Shown: positions 44,127-54,049, counted from the stretch's first letter. The stretch is 64,000 nt of DNA from Paenibacillus sp. PAMC 26794 (GCF_000316035.1 NZ_ANHX01000011.1:372001-436000); one strand, 5' to 3'. Numbers and translations: made by a program. The notes: generated from the letters alone by a model not told the origin.

Positions 44127-44145
44127 TCAATGCAATGAGCATTGA
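44127..44145 (+). repeat. small intercistronic hairpin
   Basis: TCAATGC (44127-44133) and GCATTGA (44139-44145) form a perfect 7-bp stem with a 5-base loop in the kinase-aldolase gap. There is no T-run. Confidence 0.4.
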
Positions 44146-44187
44146 CGCAAAATGCTAAAAAGAAAAGTATGAGGAGTGGTGAGCAAC

Positions 44188-44850
44188 ATGTCTGAACAGC
44201 AAGTAAGGGAAGAGTTGACGAAGTATGCACGGAGAGCAGTTGCCCAAGGGTTGGTGGTAGGACCCGGTGGGAATCTGAGCGCTCGCTCTGGGGGAACGAT
44301 GTTATTGTCTCCGAGCGGTTATGCACTTGAAGACCTGGAACCGGACGAGTGGATCGCTATTGATATCGAGACAGGGGCGACTAGCGCCGGATCGACTCGT
44401 CCGTCTTCCGAAGTATTGATGCATCTGTATAGCTATCGTGTGAATCCTGATATCCAAGCCATTGTGCATACGCATCCGGCATATACGATCGCACTCAGTC
44501 TCGTTTTCGATGAATTGCCACACTTGTTCCCTGATCAGTCGGCATTGGTGGGCGATATCGGATTCGTTCCATATGTTCTGCCAACGACGAAACAACTTGC
44601 CGATGCAGTCACAGCAAAGGTAAAAGAACATACGGCACTCATTCTCGTCAATCACGGATTGGTCACAACGGGTAAAAACCTCCGCGAAGCCTATTATCGC
44701 ACCCAGGTGGTGGAAGAAAGCGCGAAGGTATATATGATCGCAAAGGCAGCCGGGGAACCCAAAGTGCTTACTGCCGAAGAATATAAGGAAATCCAATCCC
44801 TTGAAAGTGAAGCCTACCGTGTACAGTTGCTGCAACAACTCAAGTCCTGA
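44188..44850 (+). CDS. fucA: class II aldolase, probable L-fuculose-1-phosphate aldolase
   Basis: A 220-residue class II aldolase/adducin-domain enzyme expected to split L-fuculose-1-phosphate into dihydroxyacetone phosphate and L-lactaldehyde. Zinc ligands are in VHTHPAYT and the later VNHGLVTTG; the catalytic Glu is in RPSSEVLMHL; phosphate-binding GNLSAR is near the N-terminus. ATG 44188 lies 11 bases after GAGGAG; a GTG at 44176 overlaps that site. Ribulose-phosphate epimerase or rhamnulose aldolase activity is a less likely alternative given fucI. No lactaldehyde-processing gene or fucose permease is nearby. Confidence 0.88.
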   Translation: MSEQQVREELTKYARRAVAQGLVVGPGGNLSARSGGTMLLSPSGYALEDLEPDEWIAIDIETGATSAGSTRPSSEVLMHLYSYRVNPDIQAIVHTHPAYTIALSLVFDELPHLFPDQSALVGDIGFVPYVLPTTKQLADAVTAKVKEHTALILVNHGLVTTGKNLREAYYRTQVVEESAKVYMIAKAAGEPKVLTAEEYKEIQSLESEAYRVQLLQQLKS

Positions 44851-44873
44851 AAAGATTGCTACGTTAAGGGCAG

Positions 44874-44924
44874 ATTGCATCCTCCAGATAAACGCTGGAA
44901 TAAAGGATGTGAAATGCTCTTTTT
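44874..44924 (+). terminator. terminator of the fucose genes
   Basis: GCATCC pairs with GGATGT around an inner TCCAG/CTGGA stem, followed by CTTTTTAATTTT. Confidence 0.65.
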
Positions 44925-44996
44925 AATTTTAATTTTGAATTTAAAAGGCGCAGAGTATAGCTGAGGGAATAATTCGCACTATTTTGATGAGAATTG

Positions 44997-45025
44997 TTGA
45001 AATTGTGATGTCTGCAAGGTATACT
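44997..45025 (+). promoter_or_regulatory. sigma-A promoter of the hyu/pot operon
   Basis: -35 TTGAAA (44997-45002), 17-base spacer, -10 TATACT (45020-45025). The start near 45032 would give a leader of about 70 bases before the regulator gene. Confidence 0.75.
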
Positions 45026-45100
45026 AACGTTAATCATCAATGAGTAACAACTACGAAGAAGATTAAAAAAACAATTAAGTATCTAAGAGGGGTGAAATCA

Positions 45101-45829
45101 GTGGGTCCTGAGTTAAACGAAATGGAGTTGGAATACGAACTGCTGAAGCAGCTTCGAGACGCTAACGCTCCCATCGGGGCCAGTACGTTGGTTCATACTT
45201 TGGGCAAAACGTATGGTCTGAGTCAGGCAACCATCGGAAGAAGGCTTATGGAGATGGATGTTGAAGGTTTTACAGTTCTGGAAGGTCGCAAGGGAAGGAC
45301 GTTGACCGACCAGGGTCTGGATCGAATGAAGACGTTGGAAAGAGATTTGCAGCAACAAAGCGTGAACTCACAGTTAATTCAGATGCTGAACCATTCCGGG
45401 GAAAAGGCTCTGCTAGATGTTCTTGTTGCCAGAAGGACACTTGAGCGGGAGATCGCTTCCCTGGCAGCACAACGCGCCTCGAAAGAATACATAGTTCTGT
45501 TGCAAGCATCGATTGCGAACCAGCATGAATTGCTTTCCAAGAATATTATACCATACGAGGAGGACCGGGAGTTTCACAGATTGCTGGCTTATGCCGCGCA
45601 AAACCAAATTCTTCTGCATGCGGTTGAACTGGTGTGGGAGACAAGCCGCGATTTTCTGGAGACCGCGTATATTCGTAAGAGAGTAGGAAGTGAATTAGTT
45701 GTGGATCATCAGCACATTCTGGATGCTATTGTAGCGGGCTCTCCGGAGCAGGCTGAAGCGGCAATGGTGAATCATATCAACCAAATGATCGATGATGTCA
45801 AACGTTATTTCGCCATGCAAAACCAATAA
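45101..45829 (+). CDS. FCD-domain transcriptional regulator with non-GntR-looking winged helix
   Basis: A 242-residue regulator. Residues about 75-240 form an all-helical FCD ligand domain (EREIASLAAQRA, DREFHRLLAYAAQNQ, DHQHILDAIVAGSPEQAEAAMVNHI, with the usual metal-binding His and Asp residues). The N-terminal 1-75 does not look like a GntR HTH. It reads as a winged helix of NrpR/LexA-like type (GASTLVHTLGKTYGLSQATI, then RRLMEMDVEGFTVLEGRKGRTLT). GTG 45101 is chosen at 8 bases from AGAGGGG. It is the first gene of the operon and probably senses the substrate of HyuAB. The domain assignment of the N-terminus is tentative. Confidence 0.8.
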   Translation: MGPELNEMELEYELLKQLRDANAPIGASTLVHTLGKTYGLSQATIGRRLMEMDVEGFTVLEGRKGRTLTDQGLDRMKTLERDLQQQSVNSQLIQMLNHSGEKALLDVLVARRTLEREIASLAAQRASKEYIVLLQASIANQHELLSKNIIPYEEDREFHRLLAYAAQNQILLHAVELVWETSRDFLETAYIRKRVGSELVVDHQHILDAIVAGSPEQAEAAMVNHINQMIDDVKRYFAMQNQ

Positions 45830-45870
45830 CATACCTTGGAATAAGACCCGGATATAAAGGAGTTGAGCTT

Positions 45871-47919
45871 GTGGACACAATCTACCGTTTAGGCATAGAT
45901 ATCGGAGGTACTTTCACGGATGCGCTGGTGATGGACCATCAGGGCAAGGTGATTGCGGCGCTGAAGACGCCATCGATTGCAGCAGCTCCCGAACAAGCGA
46001 TTTTTAACGCACTGGATCAGCTCAAGGCGAGTGGCGTGAATATTCAAGAGATTGATCTTTTTGTGCATGGAACAACGCTTGGCGTCAATACGTTGATTGA
46101 GCGAAATGGCGGAGTTACAGGTCTGCTGGTCACTAAAGGATTCCGTGACATTCTTGAAATCCGCCGGTTGCGACTTGAGGATACAACCAATCTGTATGGT
46201 GACAAGACCGATGCGCTGGTACCGAGACATCGCGTTAAGGAAGTCGATGAACGGGTCATTGCGAGTGGGGGAATACTCCAGCCACTGAATCAGGAACAAC
46301 TGCTGCAAGCGGTGGATGAACTGGTGCAGGGTGGCGTTACCGCTTTGGCGATCAGTTTTTTACATGCTTATGTGAATCCTGCTCATGAGCAGCTTGCGGA
46401 AGATCTGATCAGGGAACGTTATCCGCAGCTGTTCATCTGCCGAAGCAGCGCCATCTGGCCACAACAGCGTGAGTTCGAAAGAACACTCGCAACGGCCATG
46501 AATGCTTATGTAGGTGAACGAATGGGCTCTTACTTCCTGCGTCTGCAAGAAGGGATTCAGGCGTACGGCCTCAAAGCCAACTTGCTGTCGACCATGTCCA
46601 ACGGTGGAATTATGACGGCTGCCAGAGCGGCTAATGAGCCGGTACGCACGCTCCTCTCCGGACCTGCTTCCGGTGTAATCGCCGCGACCCATATCGCTGA
46701 ACGAGCTGGCATTCATCAGGTCATCACATTTGACATGGGGGGGACAAGCGTTGATGTTGCCCTTATTGACAAAGAACCGGCCTATTCATCCGAGAACAAG
46801 GTTGGAGATTTTCCTGTCATCATTCCTGCTGTTGATGTAACGGCTATAGGAGCAGGTGGTGGTTCAATTGCCTGGCTTGATTCCGTAGGCGTACTTAAGG
46901 TGGGACCGCGCAGCGCGGGTGCCAATCCCGGTCCGGCATGTTATCAGCGCGGTGGAGAAGAGCCGACAACCACCGATGCCTATCTACAGCTCGGTATCCT
47001 GCACGCTGACCGTTTCCTTGGCGGACAAATGCGTCTGTATCCCGAACTTGCAGAGCGTACTCTGGGCAATCTGGGAGAGAAGCTTGGACTGAATGCCGAA
47101 CAGACTGCGCAAGCCATTCTCGATGTGGCAACCGCCAATATGTATGCCCAGTTTTCTCCCCTCATGGCTCGCAAGGGTGTTGATCCCCGCGATTTTACGT
47201 TGCTCGCATATGGTGGAGCTGGCCCGATGCATGCTTTTCTGATGGCACGCGAGGTAGGTATCGGCAGAGTGCTGGTCCCACCATCTCCGGGGACACTGTG
47301 TGCCATGGGCTGCACGGTCGCGAATCTCCGCAATGATTTCGTTCATACGTTACACAAAAGCACCCAGACTCTGGAGTCTGGTGAATTAAGCTCTCTTTTC
47401 ACTGAATTGGAAAACCAGGGACGTAGCTGGGTCGATGAAGAAGCCCGTGGTGGTGTCAAGCTGGACAATATTTATTGCCTATACATTGCGGATATGCGAT
47501 ATGAGGGACAGGCCTTTGATCTTGAGGTCACGCTGACATTGGAAGAAATTGAAGATCCCAAGAAGGCAGGGATTAAATTCCATACTTCTTACCAAAACGT
47601 GTTTGGCATTAGTCAGCCAGAGGCAGAGGTGATGTTTGTAAGTCTCAGAGCGACCATTGTTGGTGTTTTGCCTACCCATAACACGGTAGCTCCGGTAAAT
47701 TTGCCATTCGATGAGAGTGCAGCGGAAGAAAGGATTATTACCTTTGACCATGTACAGCAGACAGCCAAGGTACTGAAAAGGGGACAGATTCCATCGGTGG
47801 ATGCTCCCATCCCTGGGCCTATTATTGTGGAGGAATATAATACAACGATCTTTATCCCGCCTGGATATAAGGTATACCGGGATGTGCACGGGAACGTGAT
47901 TGGGGAGGTGGAAGCATGA
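45871..47919 (+). CDS. hyuA: hydantoinase/oxoprolinase subunit A
   Basis: A 682-residue HyuA-type ATPase subunit. The N-terminal hydantoinase/oxoprolinase domain has YRLGIDIGGTFTDALV and FVHGTTLGVNTLIERNGG; the core has FDMGGTSVDVALI, VDVTAIGAGGGS and GPRSAGANPGPACY. ATP-dependent family members open 5-oxoproline, hydantoins, N-methylhydantoin or acetone-type substrates; the substrate cannot be chosen from sequence. GTG 45871 follows AAAGGAG by 8 bases. It overlaps hyuB by 4 bases, so the subunits are made together. Confidence 0.92.
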   Translation: MDTIYRLGIDIGGTFTDALVMDHQGKVIAALKTPSIAAAPEQAIFNALDQLKASGVNIQEIDLFVHGTTLGVNTLIERNGGVTGLLVTKGFRDILEIRRLRLEDTTNLYGDKTDALVPRHRVKEVDERVIASGGILQPLNQEQLLQAVDELVQGGVTALAISFLHAYVNPAHEQLAEDLIRERYPQLFICRSSAIWPQQREFERTLATAMNAYVGERMGSYFLRLQEGIQAYGLKANLLSTMSNGGIMTAARAANEPVRTLLSGPASGVIAATHIAERAGIHQVITFDMGGTSVDVALIDKEPAYSSENKVGDFPVIIPAVDVTAIGAGGGSIAWLDSVGVLKVGPRSAGANPGPACYQRGGEEPTTTDAYLQLGILHADRFLGGQMRLYPELAERTLGNLGEKLGLNAEQTAQAILDVATANMYAQFSPLMARKGVDPRDFTLLAYGGAGPMHAFLMAREVGIGRVLVPPSPGTLCAMGCTVANLRNDFVHTLHKSTQTLESGELSSLFTELENQGRSWVDEEARGGVKLDNIYCLYIADMRYEGQAFDLEVTLTLEEIEDPKKAGIKFHTSYQNVFGISQPEAEVMFVSLRATIVGVLPTHNTVAPVNLPFDESAAEERIITFDHVQQTAKVLKRGQIPSVDAPIPGPIIVEEYNTTIFIPPGYKVYRDVHGNVIGEVEA

Positions 47920-49889
47920 TCGGCGACAAGGTCTTTCTTGAGATTTTCAACAACCGGATTCAGGCCGCCGTGGAAGAAATGGCGAATGTCGTTTTGCGGA
48001 CAGGATTCACCGCTTTTGTCAAAGAAACAGGCGATTTTGGAACCTACCTCTTATCTCCTTCCGGGGAAACGTTCGGGTCGCCGCTGGAGACGGGGTACAA
48101 TCTGTCCCTGGGCATCCCTGCTGCTGCGACCATTAACAGCATAGAAGACTGGAAAGAAGGGGATCTCGTCATATGTAATGATCCTTATTCCACCAAAGGC
48201 ATGGTCACACACCTTCCAGACATTCATCTCATCAAGCCTTATTTTCATGAAGGACGAATCATCGCTTACGGCATGTGCTTTGTTCATTCTTCCGATGTAG
48301 GCGGCAAGGTACCAGGGAGCGTATCTCCCAGCGCCTACGATATTCATATGGAAGGCATTCGCATTGCACCAGTCAAGCTGTACGAAGCCGGTATTCTGAA
48401 CGAGCAGATCCTGCGCATGTTTCTGGACAACAGTCGAATTCCGGAGCAAAATCTCGGTGATCTCAAAGCGCTTATGGCTGCATTGAATCGGGGAGAGCAG
48501 CGGCTTGAGGAACTCATTGCACGTTATGGCATGGAAAAAATCCAGCAGGGCATAGAACATTTGCTGGAATATGCCGAGCTGAAGGCACGTGCTATCGTGC
48601 AGGATATCCCGGACGGTTCCTATGACTTCTGGGACTACCTGGAGAAAGGCCCAGGAGGATATCCTATCCGGTTGCGCTGCAGAATGACGATTGCAGGCAG
48701 TAACATTCATCTGGACTTTAGTGGCACCGATCCTCAGGTCAGGGCTTCATTCAACATTCCTACACACAACCAACAGGGGCATTACATGCTGGTGCCCGCA
48801 CTTATTCGTTATTTCCGTACGCTCGATCCGACGATTCCGTGGAATTCGGGCATGATTCGTATGGTGCGAAATTACGCGCCGCCTGCTTCCGTACTCAACC
48901 CGGAGCCGATGGCAGCTGTTGGGGCACGCGCCGCGACCTTTATTCGGCTGATGGACGTTATCACGGGTGCTTTGGGGAAAGCTCAGGGCAGTATGGTTCC
49001 CGCGGCAGGAGCTGGACAGGCCTGCATCGTCATGATGGCGATGACAGATGCATCCGATGGTAAGAAGAAGGTTGGTGTAATTCAGCCGATCTGCGGAGGT
49101 TCGGGAGCTAGGCCGATGAAAGACGGGATTGATGGCATGGATTTTGCGGTCGGTCATCTTCGGAATATACCTGCGGAAACGGTGGAATCCGAGATGCCTG
49201 TGTTGATCGAGCATTATGGTCTTCGTGCTGACTCGGCGGGTGCAGGAACCTTCCGTGGCGGAAGCGGAATTGACTTGTGCGTCAGAATTCTAACACCGGA
49301 TACCGTAATGACGGCCAGAAACATGGAGCGTATGGAGTTCCAGCCCTGGGGCAGGCTCGGTGGCGGCGTAGGTTCACATGGAGAAGCGATTCTTAATGCT
49401 GGACGTGCAAGTGAGGATCATCTGGGAAGAATTGATGAGTTGCTACTTCAACCTGGAGAAACAGTTACGTTTCTGTCGCAAGGCGGAGGCGGATATGGAG
49501 ATCCATATGAGCGTGATTCTCGTCTGGTTCTGGAAGATGTAAGAAGTGGGCTGGTATCCCCGGAGAAAGCCCTTGAGTTATACGGTGTTGTGATTGACGA
49601 CCTGAAGCTGAACGAGAGCGATACCGAACAAATGCGAGTCAAGCGACCACGGCAGCAGGAGGAATTCGCGTATGGCAAGGCGCGGGAGCAATTTGAAGAC
49701 ATATGGAGCGATGAGATGCAGGTAACGCTGAATCAGGCCTTGCTGAATGCTCCGCTTGCACTGAGAGACTACCTGAAGCGTCAGACCATGGGCGTTGTAG
49801 AGGAGAAGTATAAGGATTCCCTATCTGTAGATCCACGGGAGATATCGGGCATTATGGAAGGGTTACGCCAGCAAATAGGGTTGCATTGA
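47916..49889 (+). CDS. hyuB: hydantoinase/oxoprolinase subunit B
   Basis: A 657-residue HyuB-type subunit. Characteristic segments: NVVLRTGFTAFVKETGDFGT, ICNDPYSTKGMVTHLPDIHL, VHSSDVGGKVPGS, GTDPQVRASFNIP, and a Gly-rich QGGGGYGDP near residue 525. It pairs with HyuA to form the ring-opening amidohydrolase. Its C-terminal 130 residues are helical and charged. The start overlaps the hyuA stop (ATGA). A 68-base gap precedes the transporter genes, with no terminator seen. Confidence 0.92.
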   Translation: MIGDKVFLEIFNNRIQAAVEEMANVVLRTGFTAFVKETGDFGTYLLSPSGETFGSPLETGYNLSLGIPAAATINSIEDWKEGDLVICNDPYSTKGMVTHLPDIHLIKPYFHEGRIIAYGMCFVHSSDVGGKVPGSVSPSAYDIHMEGIRIAPVKLYEAGILNEQILRMFLDNSRIPEQNLGDLKALMAALNRGEQRLEELIARYGMEKIQQGIEHLLEYAELKARAIVQDIPDGSYDFWDYLEKGPGGYPIRLRCRMTIAGSNIHLDFSGTDPQVRASFNIPTHNQQGHYMLVPALIRYFRTLDPTIPWNSGMIRMVRNYAPPASVLNPEPMAAVGARAATFIRLMDVITGALGKAQGSMVPAAGAGQACIVMMAMTDASDGKKKVGVIQPICGGSGARPMKDGIDGMDFAVGHLRNIPAETVESEMPVLIEHYGLRADSAGAGTFRGGSGIDLCVRILTPDTVMTARNMERMEFQPWGRLGGGVGSHGEAILNAGRASEDHLGRIDELLLQPGETVTFLSQGGGGYGDPYERDSRLVLEDVRSGLVSPEKALELYGVVIDDLKLNESDTEQMRVKRPRQQEEFAYGKAREQFEDIWSDEMQVTLNQALLNAPLALRDYLKRQTMGVVEEKYKDSLSVDPREISGIMEGLRQQIGLH

Positions 49890-49957
49890 TCATGTGTATG
49901 GAGACTATTTAATTCTGTCTTATCGATAAAACCAACTACATGGATGGGGGAATTTGC

Positions 49958-51094
49958 ATGTTTAAATCCAACAAAAAACGCTTTCTCAGGCTCGCCTCTC
50001 TGACACTGGCCGGTACATTGGTGCTTTCCGCCTGCGGTGGAGCAGGCAGCTCAAGTAATACTGCCGGAAAGACCGATTCTTCAGGAGCAAGCGGAGACAA
50101 AGTTAAGCTGACGATGTTTATCTGGGCTGGTTCCAATCAAGACATCGTTCCGAAAGAAGTGGTCGCCGAGTATGTGAAAGAACATCCGAACGTTGAAGTC
50201 ACCTTTGAGGAATCCTCCAATTCGGTAATGTACCCAAAGATGGTCGCTGGCAAGCAGGCTGATGCCAACAATCCGATTGTTAACTTCGGTTACTTCAATG
50301 CAGATGCAACGGCAAAAGGCTTGAATGATGACATGTGGGAGCCACTTGATACCAGCATCGTTACTAATATCAAGGATATTCCGGAGTCCTTCCACAAGCC
50401 AGACAATAAAGGTGTGGTCTGGGGCGTTTCAAGCTTCGCCCTGGTGTATAACAAAGACCTGGTGAAAACGCCGCCTACCAGCTGGAACGATCTATGGGAC
50501 AACGAGGAGTTCAAAGGAAAAACTGCGCTCTGGGACTACATGTTCTATTCCTATATCTCCCCACTTATTGCTACCAAAGGTCAAGAGATTGGCGCATCCT
50601 ATGAAAATCCCGAGCCAGCCTTCCAGTTCTGGGCAGATCGCAGTGACCAGATTGGCACATTGGTCTCATCCAATGATCAGTTGAAGGCCCTGCTGGAGTC
50701 AGGTGATGCTCTTATTGCCCCATTTAGTGCACAGGTTGCACAGACATGGATTGATGGCGGTTCTCCACTTGCCGTAGCGTATCCGAACGAAGGTGCCATC
50801 TCCTTCCCGTACACACTTCAGGTAGTGAAGGGCTCAACACCTGAGCAAGCACGTGTTGCAAATGAAATTATTAACGAGTTGTTGAGCGCCGAGGCGCTGT
50901 CACAATATGCAGAAGCAACGGGTACGCCGGTAACCAGTACGACAGCTGCAGTTCCGGACAAGTACAAGGATGATCCTTCCTTCTCCGTGGAAACGCAAAG
51001 TAATGGTATTAATCCAGACTGGGATTTGCTTGCACAGAACAGCTCTTCCTGGAAGGAACTATGGGACCGACTCGTGAAAACAAAACTTCAATAA
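49958..51094 (+). CDS. ABC transporter substrate-binding lipoprotein (PotD-like)
   Basis: A 378-residue extracellular solute-binding lipoprotein. The signal peptide ends in a lipobox LSAC with Cys26 as the lipidated residue, followed by a Ser/Gly-rich spacer and a two-lobed binding domain (KLTMFIWAGSNQDIVPKEV ... SFALVYNKDLVKTPPTSWNDLWD). The fold and the matching permeases are of the spermidine/putrescine family, which in practice also carries other small organic cations, amino acid derivatives and phosphonates. With HyuAB upstream, a cyclic amide or derivatised amino acid is a better guess than polyamine. ATG 49958 follows GGGGG. Confidence 0.88.
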   Translation: MFKSNKKRFLRLASLTLAGTLVLSACGGAGSSSNTAGKTDSSGASGDKVKLTMFIWAGSNQDIVPKEVVAEYVKEHPNVEVTFEESSNSVMYPKMVAGKQADANNPIVNFGYFNADATAKGLNDDMWEPLDTSIVTNIKDIPESFHKPDNKGVVWGVSSFALVYNKDLVKTPPTSWNDLWDNEEFKGKTALWDYMFYSYISPLIATKGQEIGASYENPEPAFQFWADRSDQIGTLVSSNDQLKALLESGDALIAPFSAQVAQTWIDGGSPLAVAYPNEGAISFPYTLQVVKGSTPEQARVANEIINELLSAEALSQYAEATGTPVTSTTAAVPDKYKDDPSFSVETQSNGINPDWDLLAQNSSSWKELWDRLVKTKLQ

Positions 51095-51166
51095 AAGGGG
51101 TGTTGCCAGGTACACAACAATTCCGGGTTCTGTTATGAACCTGGAATGGATGGGAGGGAATCAGAG

Positions 51167-52297
51167 ATGAGCAGCGGACAAGAGACCATATCCATTGAAA
51201 CAAGGCAAGTCACGAAGACTTATGGTGAGCGAGCCGCCGTTGATCAAGTAACATTCCAAGTGAAAAAGGGAGAATTCGTTTCCTTACTTGGTCCGAGTGG
51301 CTGTGGCAAAACAACACTGCTGCGCATGCTTGGCGGACTTGAGCAGCCGGATCAGGGCACCATTATGCTGGGAGGCCGGGATGTTACCGGCATTCCGGCC
51401 TATGGACGCAATAGCAATATGATTTTTCAGCAGCTTGCGCTGTTCCCTCATATGGACGTATTCAACAACATTGCCTATGGGCTAAAGGTGAAGAAGTTAC
51501 CAAAAGCCGATATCCAACGGCAGGTAGCTGAAATGCTTGATCTGGTCCAGCTCGGAGACTATGGCAGGCGTGCTGTATCCGAGCTGTCCGGGGGTCAGGC
51601 TCAACGCGTCGCCATTGCTCGCGCACTGATCAACAGACCCGAAGTGCTGCTGCTTGACGAACCTCTCTCTGCATTGGATATGCAGCTGCGTCTAGATATG
51701 CAGCGCGAACTGAAACGTATTCAGCGTGAGTTCGGCGGAACGTTTATCTTTGTAACGCATGATCAGAGCGAAGCCATGAATATGTCTGACCGAATTGGCG
51801 TCATGCGCGCTGGAAAGCTGTTGCAATACGCAACCCCTGATGAAATCTATGAAAGACCAGCCGATAGCTTCGTGGCCAAGTTCATTGGAGATACCAATCT
51901 CTTTGAGACGGAAGTGTTAGGACATGATGTGAATGGAACTCGGGTAGAATGCTTTGGCAAGCCATTACTAGTGAAAGTCAATGATGGCAATGCCGTACCG
52001 AAGGCGGGAGCACGACATTCCTTATCGATCCGCAATGAGTATATTCGACTTGGTGAAGATGCAACTCATTGCCTGAACAAGCTGGATGGCCAAGTGATTG
52101 AAGCGGTGTATGGCGGAGCAAATATTCGATACAGCGTGCAGATTGCTGAGGGTTTTCTGGTTCAGGCCAGTGTGCTGCATCAGCGGGGAGCCTCACGTTA
52201 TAGTCCAGGTGAGCTGATACAAATTGGCTTTGACCCGGAGGACGCACTCTTGTTAACCGAACCCATTGATGACCGTGTACAGGGGGAAAGAATATGA
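51167..52297 (+). CDS. ABC transporter ATP-binding protein (PotA-like)
   Basis: A 376-residue importer ATPase. Walker A GPSGCGKT (residues 42-49), the signature LSGGQAQR and Walker B VLLLDEP followed by the D-loop SALD are intact, and the switch His is in FVTHDQSEA. A C-terminal TOBE/regulatory domain (about 275-370) follows, as in PotA/MalK-type ATPases. ATG 51167 is chosen because GGGAGGGAA lies just upstream and overlaps the earlier in-frame ATG 51146. It overlaps the first permease gene by 4 bases. Confidence 0.93.
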   Translation: MSSGQETISIETRQVTKTYGERAAVDQVTFQVKKGEFVSLLGPSGCGKTTLLRMLGGLEQPDQGTIMLGGRDVTGIPAYGRNSNMIFQQLALFPHMDVFNNIAYGLKVKKLPKADIQRQVAEMLDLVQLGDYGRRAVSELSGGQAQRVAIARALINRPEVLLLDEPLSALDMQLRLDMQRELKRIQREFGGTFIFVTHDQSEAMNMSDRIGVMRAGKLLQYATPDEIYERPADSFVAKFIGDTNLFETEVLGHDVNGTRVECFGKPLLVKVNDGNAVPKAGARHSLSIRNEYIRLGEDATHCLNKLDGQVIEAVYGGANIRYSVQIAEGFLVQASVLHQRGASRYSPGELIQIGFDPEDALLLTEPIDDRVQGERI

Positions 52298-53211
52298 ACC
52301 GGATCGCGGAACGGATCGTGAATCTGTATTCCTTTGGAAACCGCACATGGGTAACCCGATTGCTGCTTCTGTTGCCTGCGCTTACTCTGATGGGCATTGT
52401 GTATCTGGGTGGGTTGCTGATCTTTGGCAGATATAGCTTTGATATGTATGAGAATGGAAAGCTTATTCGTGGGTGGGATTTAGGAGCTTATCGTGCGTTT
52501 CTGTCCGACCCTTATTATTGGAAGCTGATTGGCACGACGTTTCGCATTGCCTTCAAGGTTACGATATGGAGTCTTCTGCTTGCATATCCACTGGCCTATT
52601 GCATTGCTGGTATAAAGAAGCCTGGCATGAAGCAATTGTTGTTGCTGCTCACGTTTCTCCCGCTACTGGTCAGTGCGGTTGTGCGTTCTTACGGATGGCA
52701 GCTGTTGCTGTCCAAACAGGGCTTTATGAACTGGCTATTCATCCGGCTGGGGCTTACCGAGGAAGGCTTCAGCATGATTTACAACGAAACAGGTGTTGTT
52801 GTGGCCCTTGTCCATATTTTCCTGCCATTTATGGTCTTTCCTATCCTGAATGTGTTGTCCCAAAGTGACGCTTCCCTAAAGGCAGCTGCTCAGGATTTGG
52901 GGGCGGGCAGCTGGCGAACGTTCCTGACCATTACCCTGCCTTTATCGGCAAGAGGCATTGCAAGCGGGGTGCAGATTGTGTTCACGCTATGTCTCACCGC
53001 ATTCACCACACCTCAGCTGATCGGCGGGGGAAGAGTCATGACACTTCCGGTGTTTATATATCAGCGAACCTTGGACACCAACTGGCCGATGGCTGCGGTT
53101 GCCAGCCTGTTTTTACTTGTGTCTTCCATTTTCGTCTCGTTACTTGTTAATAAAGGAGCAGAAACGTTGATGTTCCGTCGTTCCCGTAAGGGAGGTCAGG
53201 CGTATGGTTAA
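52294..53211 (+). CDS. ABC transporter permease (PotB-like)
   Basis: A 305-residue inner-membrane permease with about six hydrophobic segments. The first is LLLLLPALTLMGIVYLGGLLI near residue 25. The cytoplasmic EAA loop that contacts the ATPase is visible as AAAQDLGAGSWRTFLTITLPL (about 196-216). The family partner is PotB. Start and stop overlap the flanking genes (4 and 8 bases), so the importer is a tightly coupled unit. Confidence 0.92.
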   Translation: MNRIAERIVNLYSFGNRTWVTRLLLLLPALTLMGIVYLGGLLIFGRYSFDMYENGKLIRGWDLGAYRAFLSDPYYWKLIGTTFRIAFKVTIWSLLLAYPLAYCIAGIKKPGMKQLLLLLTFLPLLVSAVVRSYGWQLLLSKQGFMNWLFIRLGLTEEGFSMIYNETGVVVALVHIFLPFMVFPILNVLSQSDASLKAAAQDLGAGSWRTFLTITLPLSARGIASGVQIVFTLCLTAFTTPQLIGGGRVMTLPVFIYQRTLDTNWPMAAVASLFLLVSSIFVSLLVNKGAETLMFRRSRKGGQAYG

Positions 53212-54049
53212 GTCGAACAGGGGCACCAAGCTGTTACTCTACATATTTGTGGGCGCCGTAGCCATTTATTTGCTGCTGCCACTGCTGATGATTATGTTGT
53301 CATCTGTAGGCTCAGGTTCAGCCAGCAAATTTCCCCCGGAAGGTCTCACCTTGAAATGGTATGCCAATCTGAGTGAGCAGACCCAGTTTCTCGATGCATT
53401 CAAGAACAGCCTTATTGCTTCTACAGGGGCGGTTCTGCTGGCTTTGATTACAGGTACGCTTGCTGCGCTAGCGATCGTGCAATACCCTTTCCCGGGCTCT
53501 GGTATTTTAGGGGCATTTTTTGGTTCTCCGATGGTTATGCCAAAAATTACGCTGGGTATCGCATACCTGATTTTATTCTCGAAAATGCATATTGCAGGCG
53601 GACTGTTTGCACTTATTTTGGGTGAAGCGGTCATTGTTCTTCCATTTGTGCTCACTATTGTGGGCAGTGCGTTAGCCAATCTGCACCCGGCTCATCGGGA
53701 AGCTGCTTCGGACCTTGGTGCAGGGCCGATGCGTATTTTTTTCACGATTACACTTCCACAGCTCCGTCTATCCCTGCTTCTGTCAGGGTCAATCGCTTTT
53801 GTCTTTACTTTTGATCAGGTCGAGGCTGCACTGCTGCTGCTCCGTCAGGACAGCTACACGTTGCCGATACAGCTATTCCTGTATATGGAGAAATGGCAGG
53901 ACCCAACGATTGCCGTGGTGTCTGTTGTTCTGATCGCTTTTGCGCTCGCTCTGTTTATGACGATTAAGTTAGTTTTGCGCTCTGTACCAGGACTTGAAAG
54001 TTTGTTTGGTCGCAGGAAAACAAAAGGAGGTCTGGATCAAAATGAATAA
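53204..54049 (+). CDS. ABC transporter permease (PotC-like)
   Basis: A 281-residue permease with about six membrane segments beginning LLLYIFVGAVAIYLLLPLLM. The EAA loop is REAASDLGAGPMRIFFTITL. It forms the membrane channel with the PotB-like protein. It overlaps both neighbours by 8 bases. Its C-terminus is short and charged (LFGRRKTKGGLDQNE). Confidence 0.92.
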   Translation: MVKSNRGTKLLLYIFVGAVAIYLLLPLLMIMLSSVGSGSASKFPPEGLTLKWYANLSEQTQFLDAFKNSLIASTGAVLLALITGTLAALAIVQYPFPGSGILGAFFGSPMVMPKITLGIAYLILFSKMHIAGGLFALILGEAVIVLPFVLTIVGSALANLHPAHREAASDLGAGPMRIFFTITLPQLRLSLLLSGSIAFVFTFDQVEAALLLLRQDSYTLPIQLFLYMEKWQDPTIAVVSVVLIAFALALFMTIKLVLRSVPGLESLFGRRKTKGGLDQNE

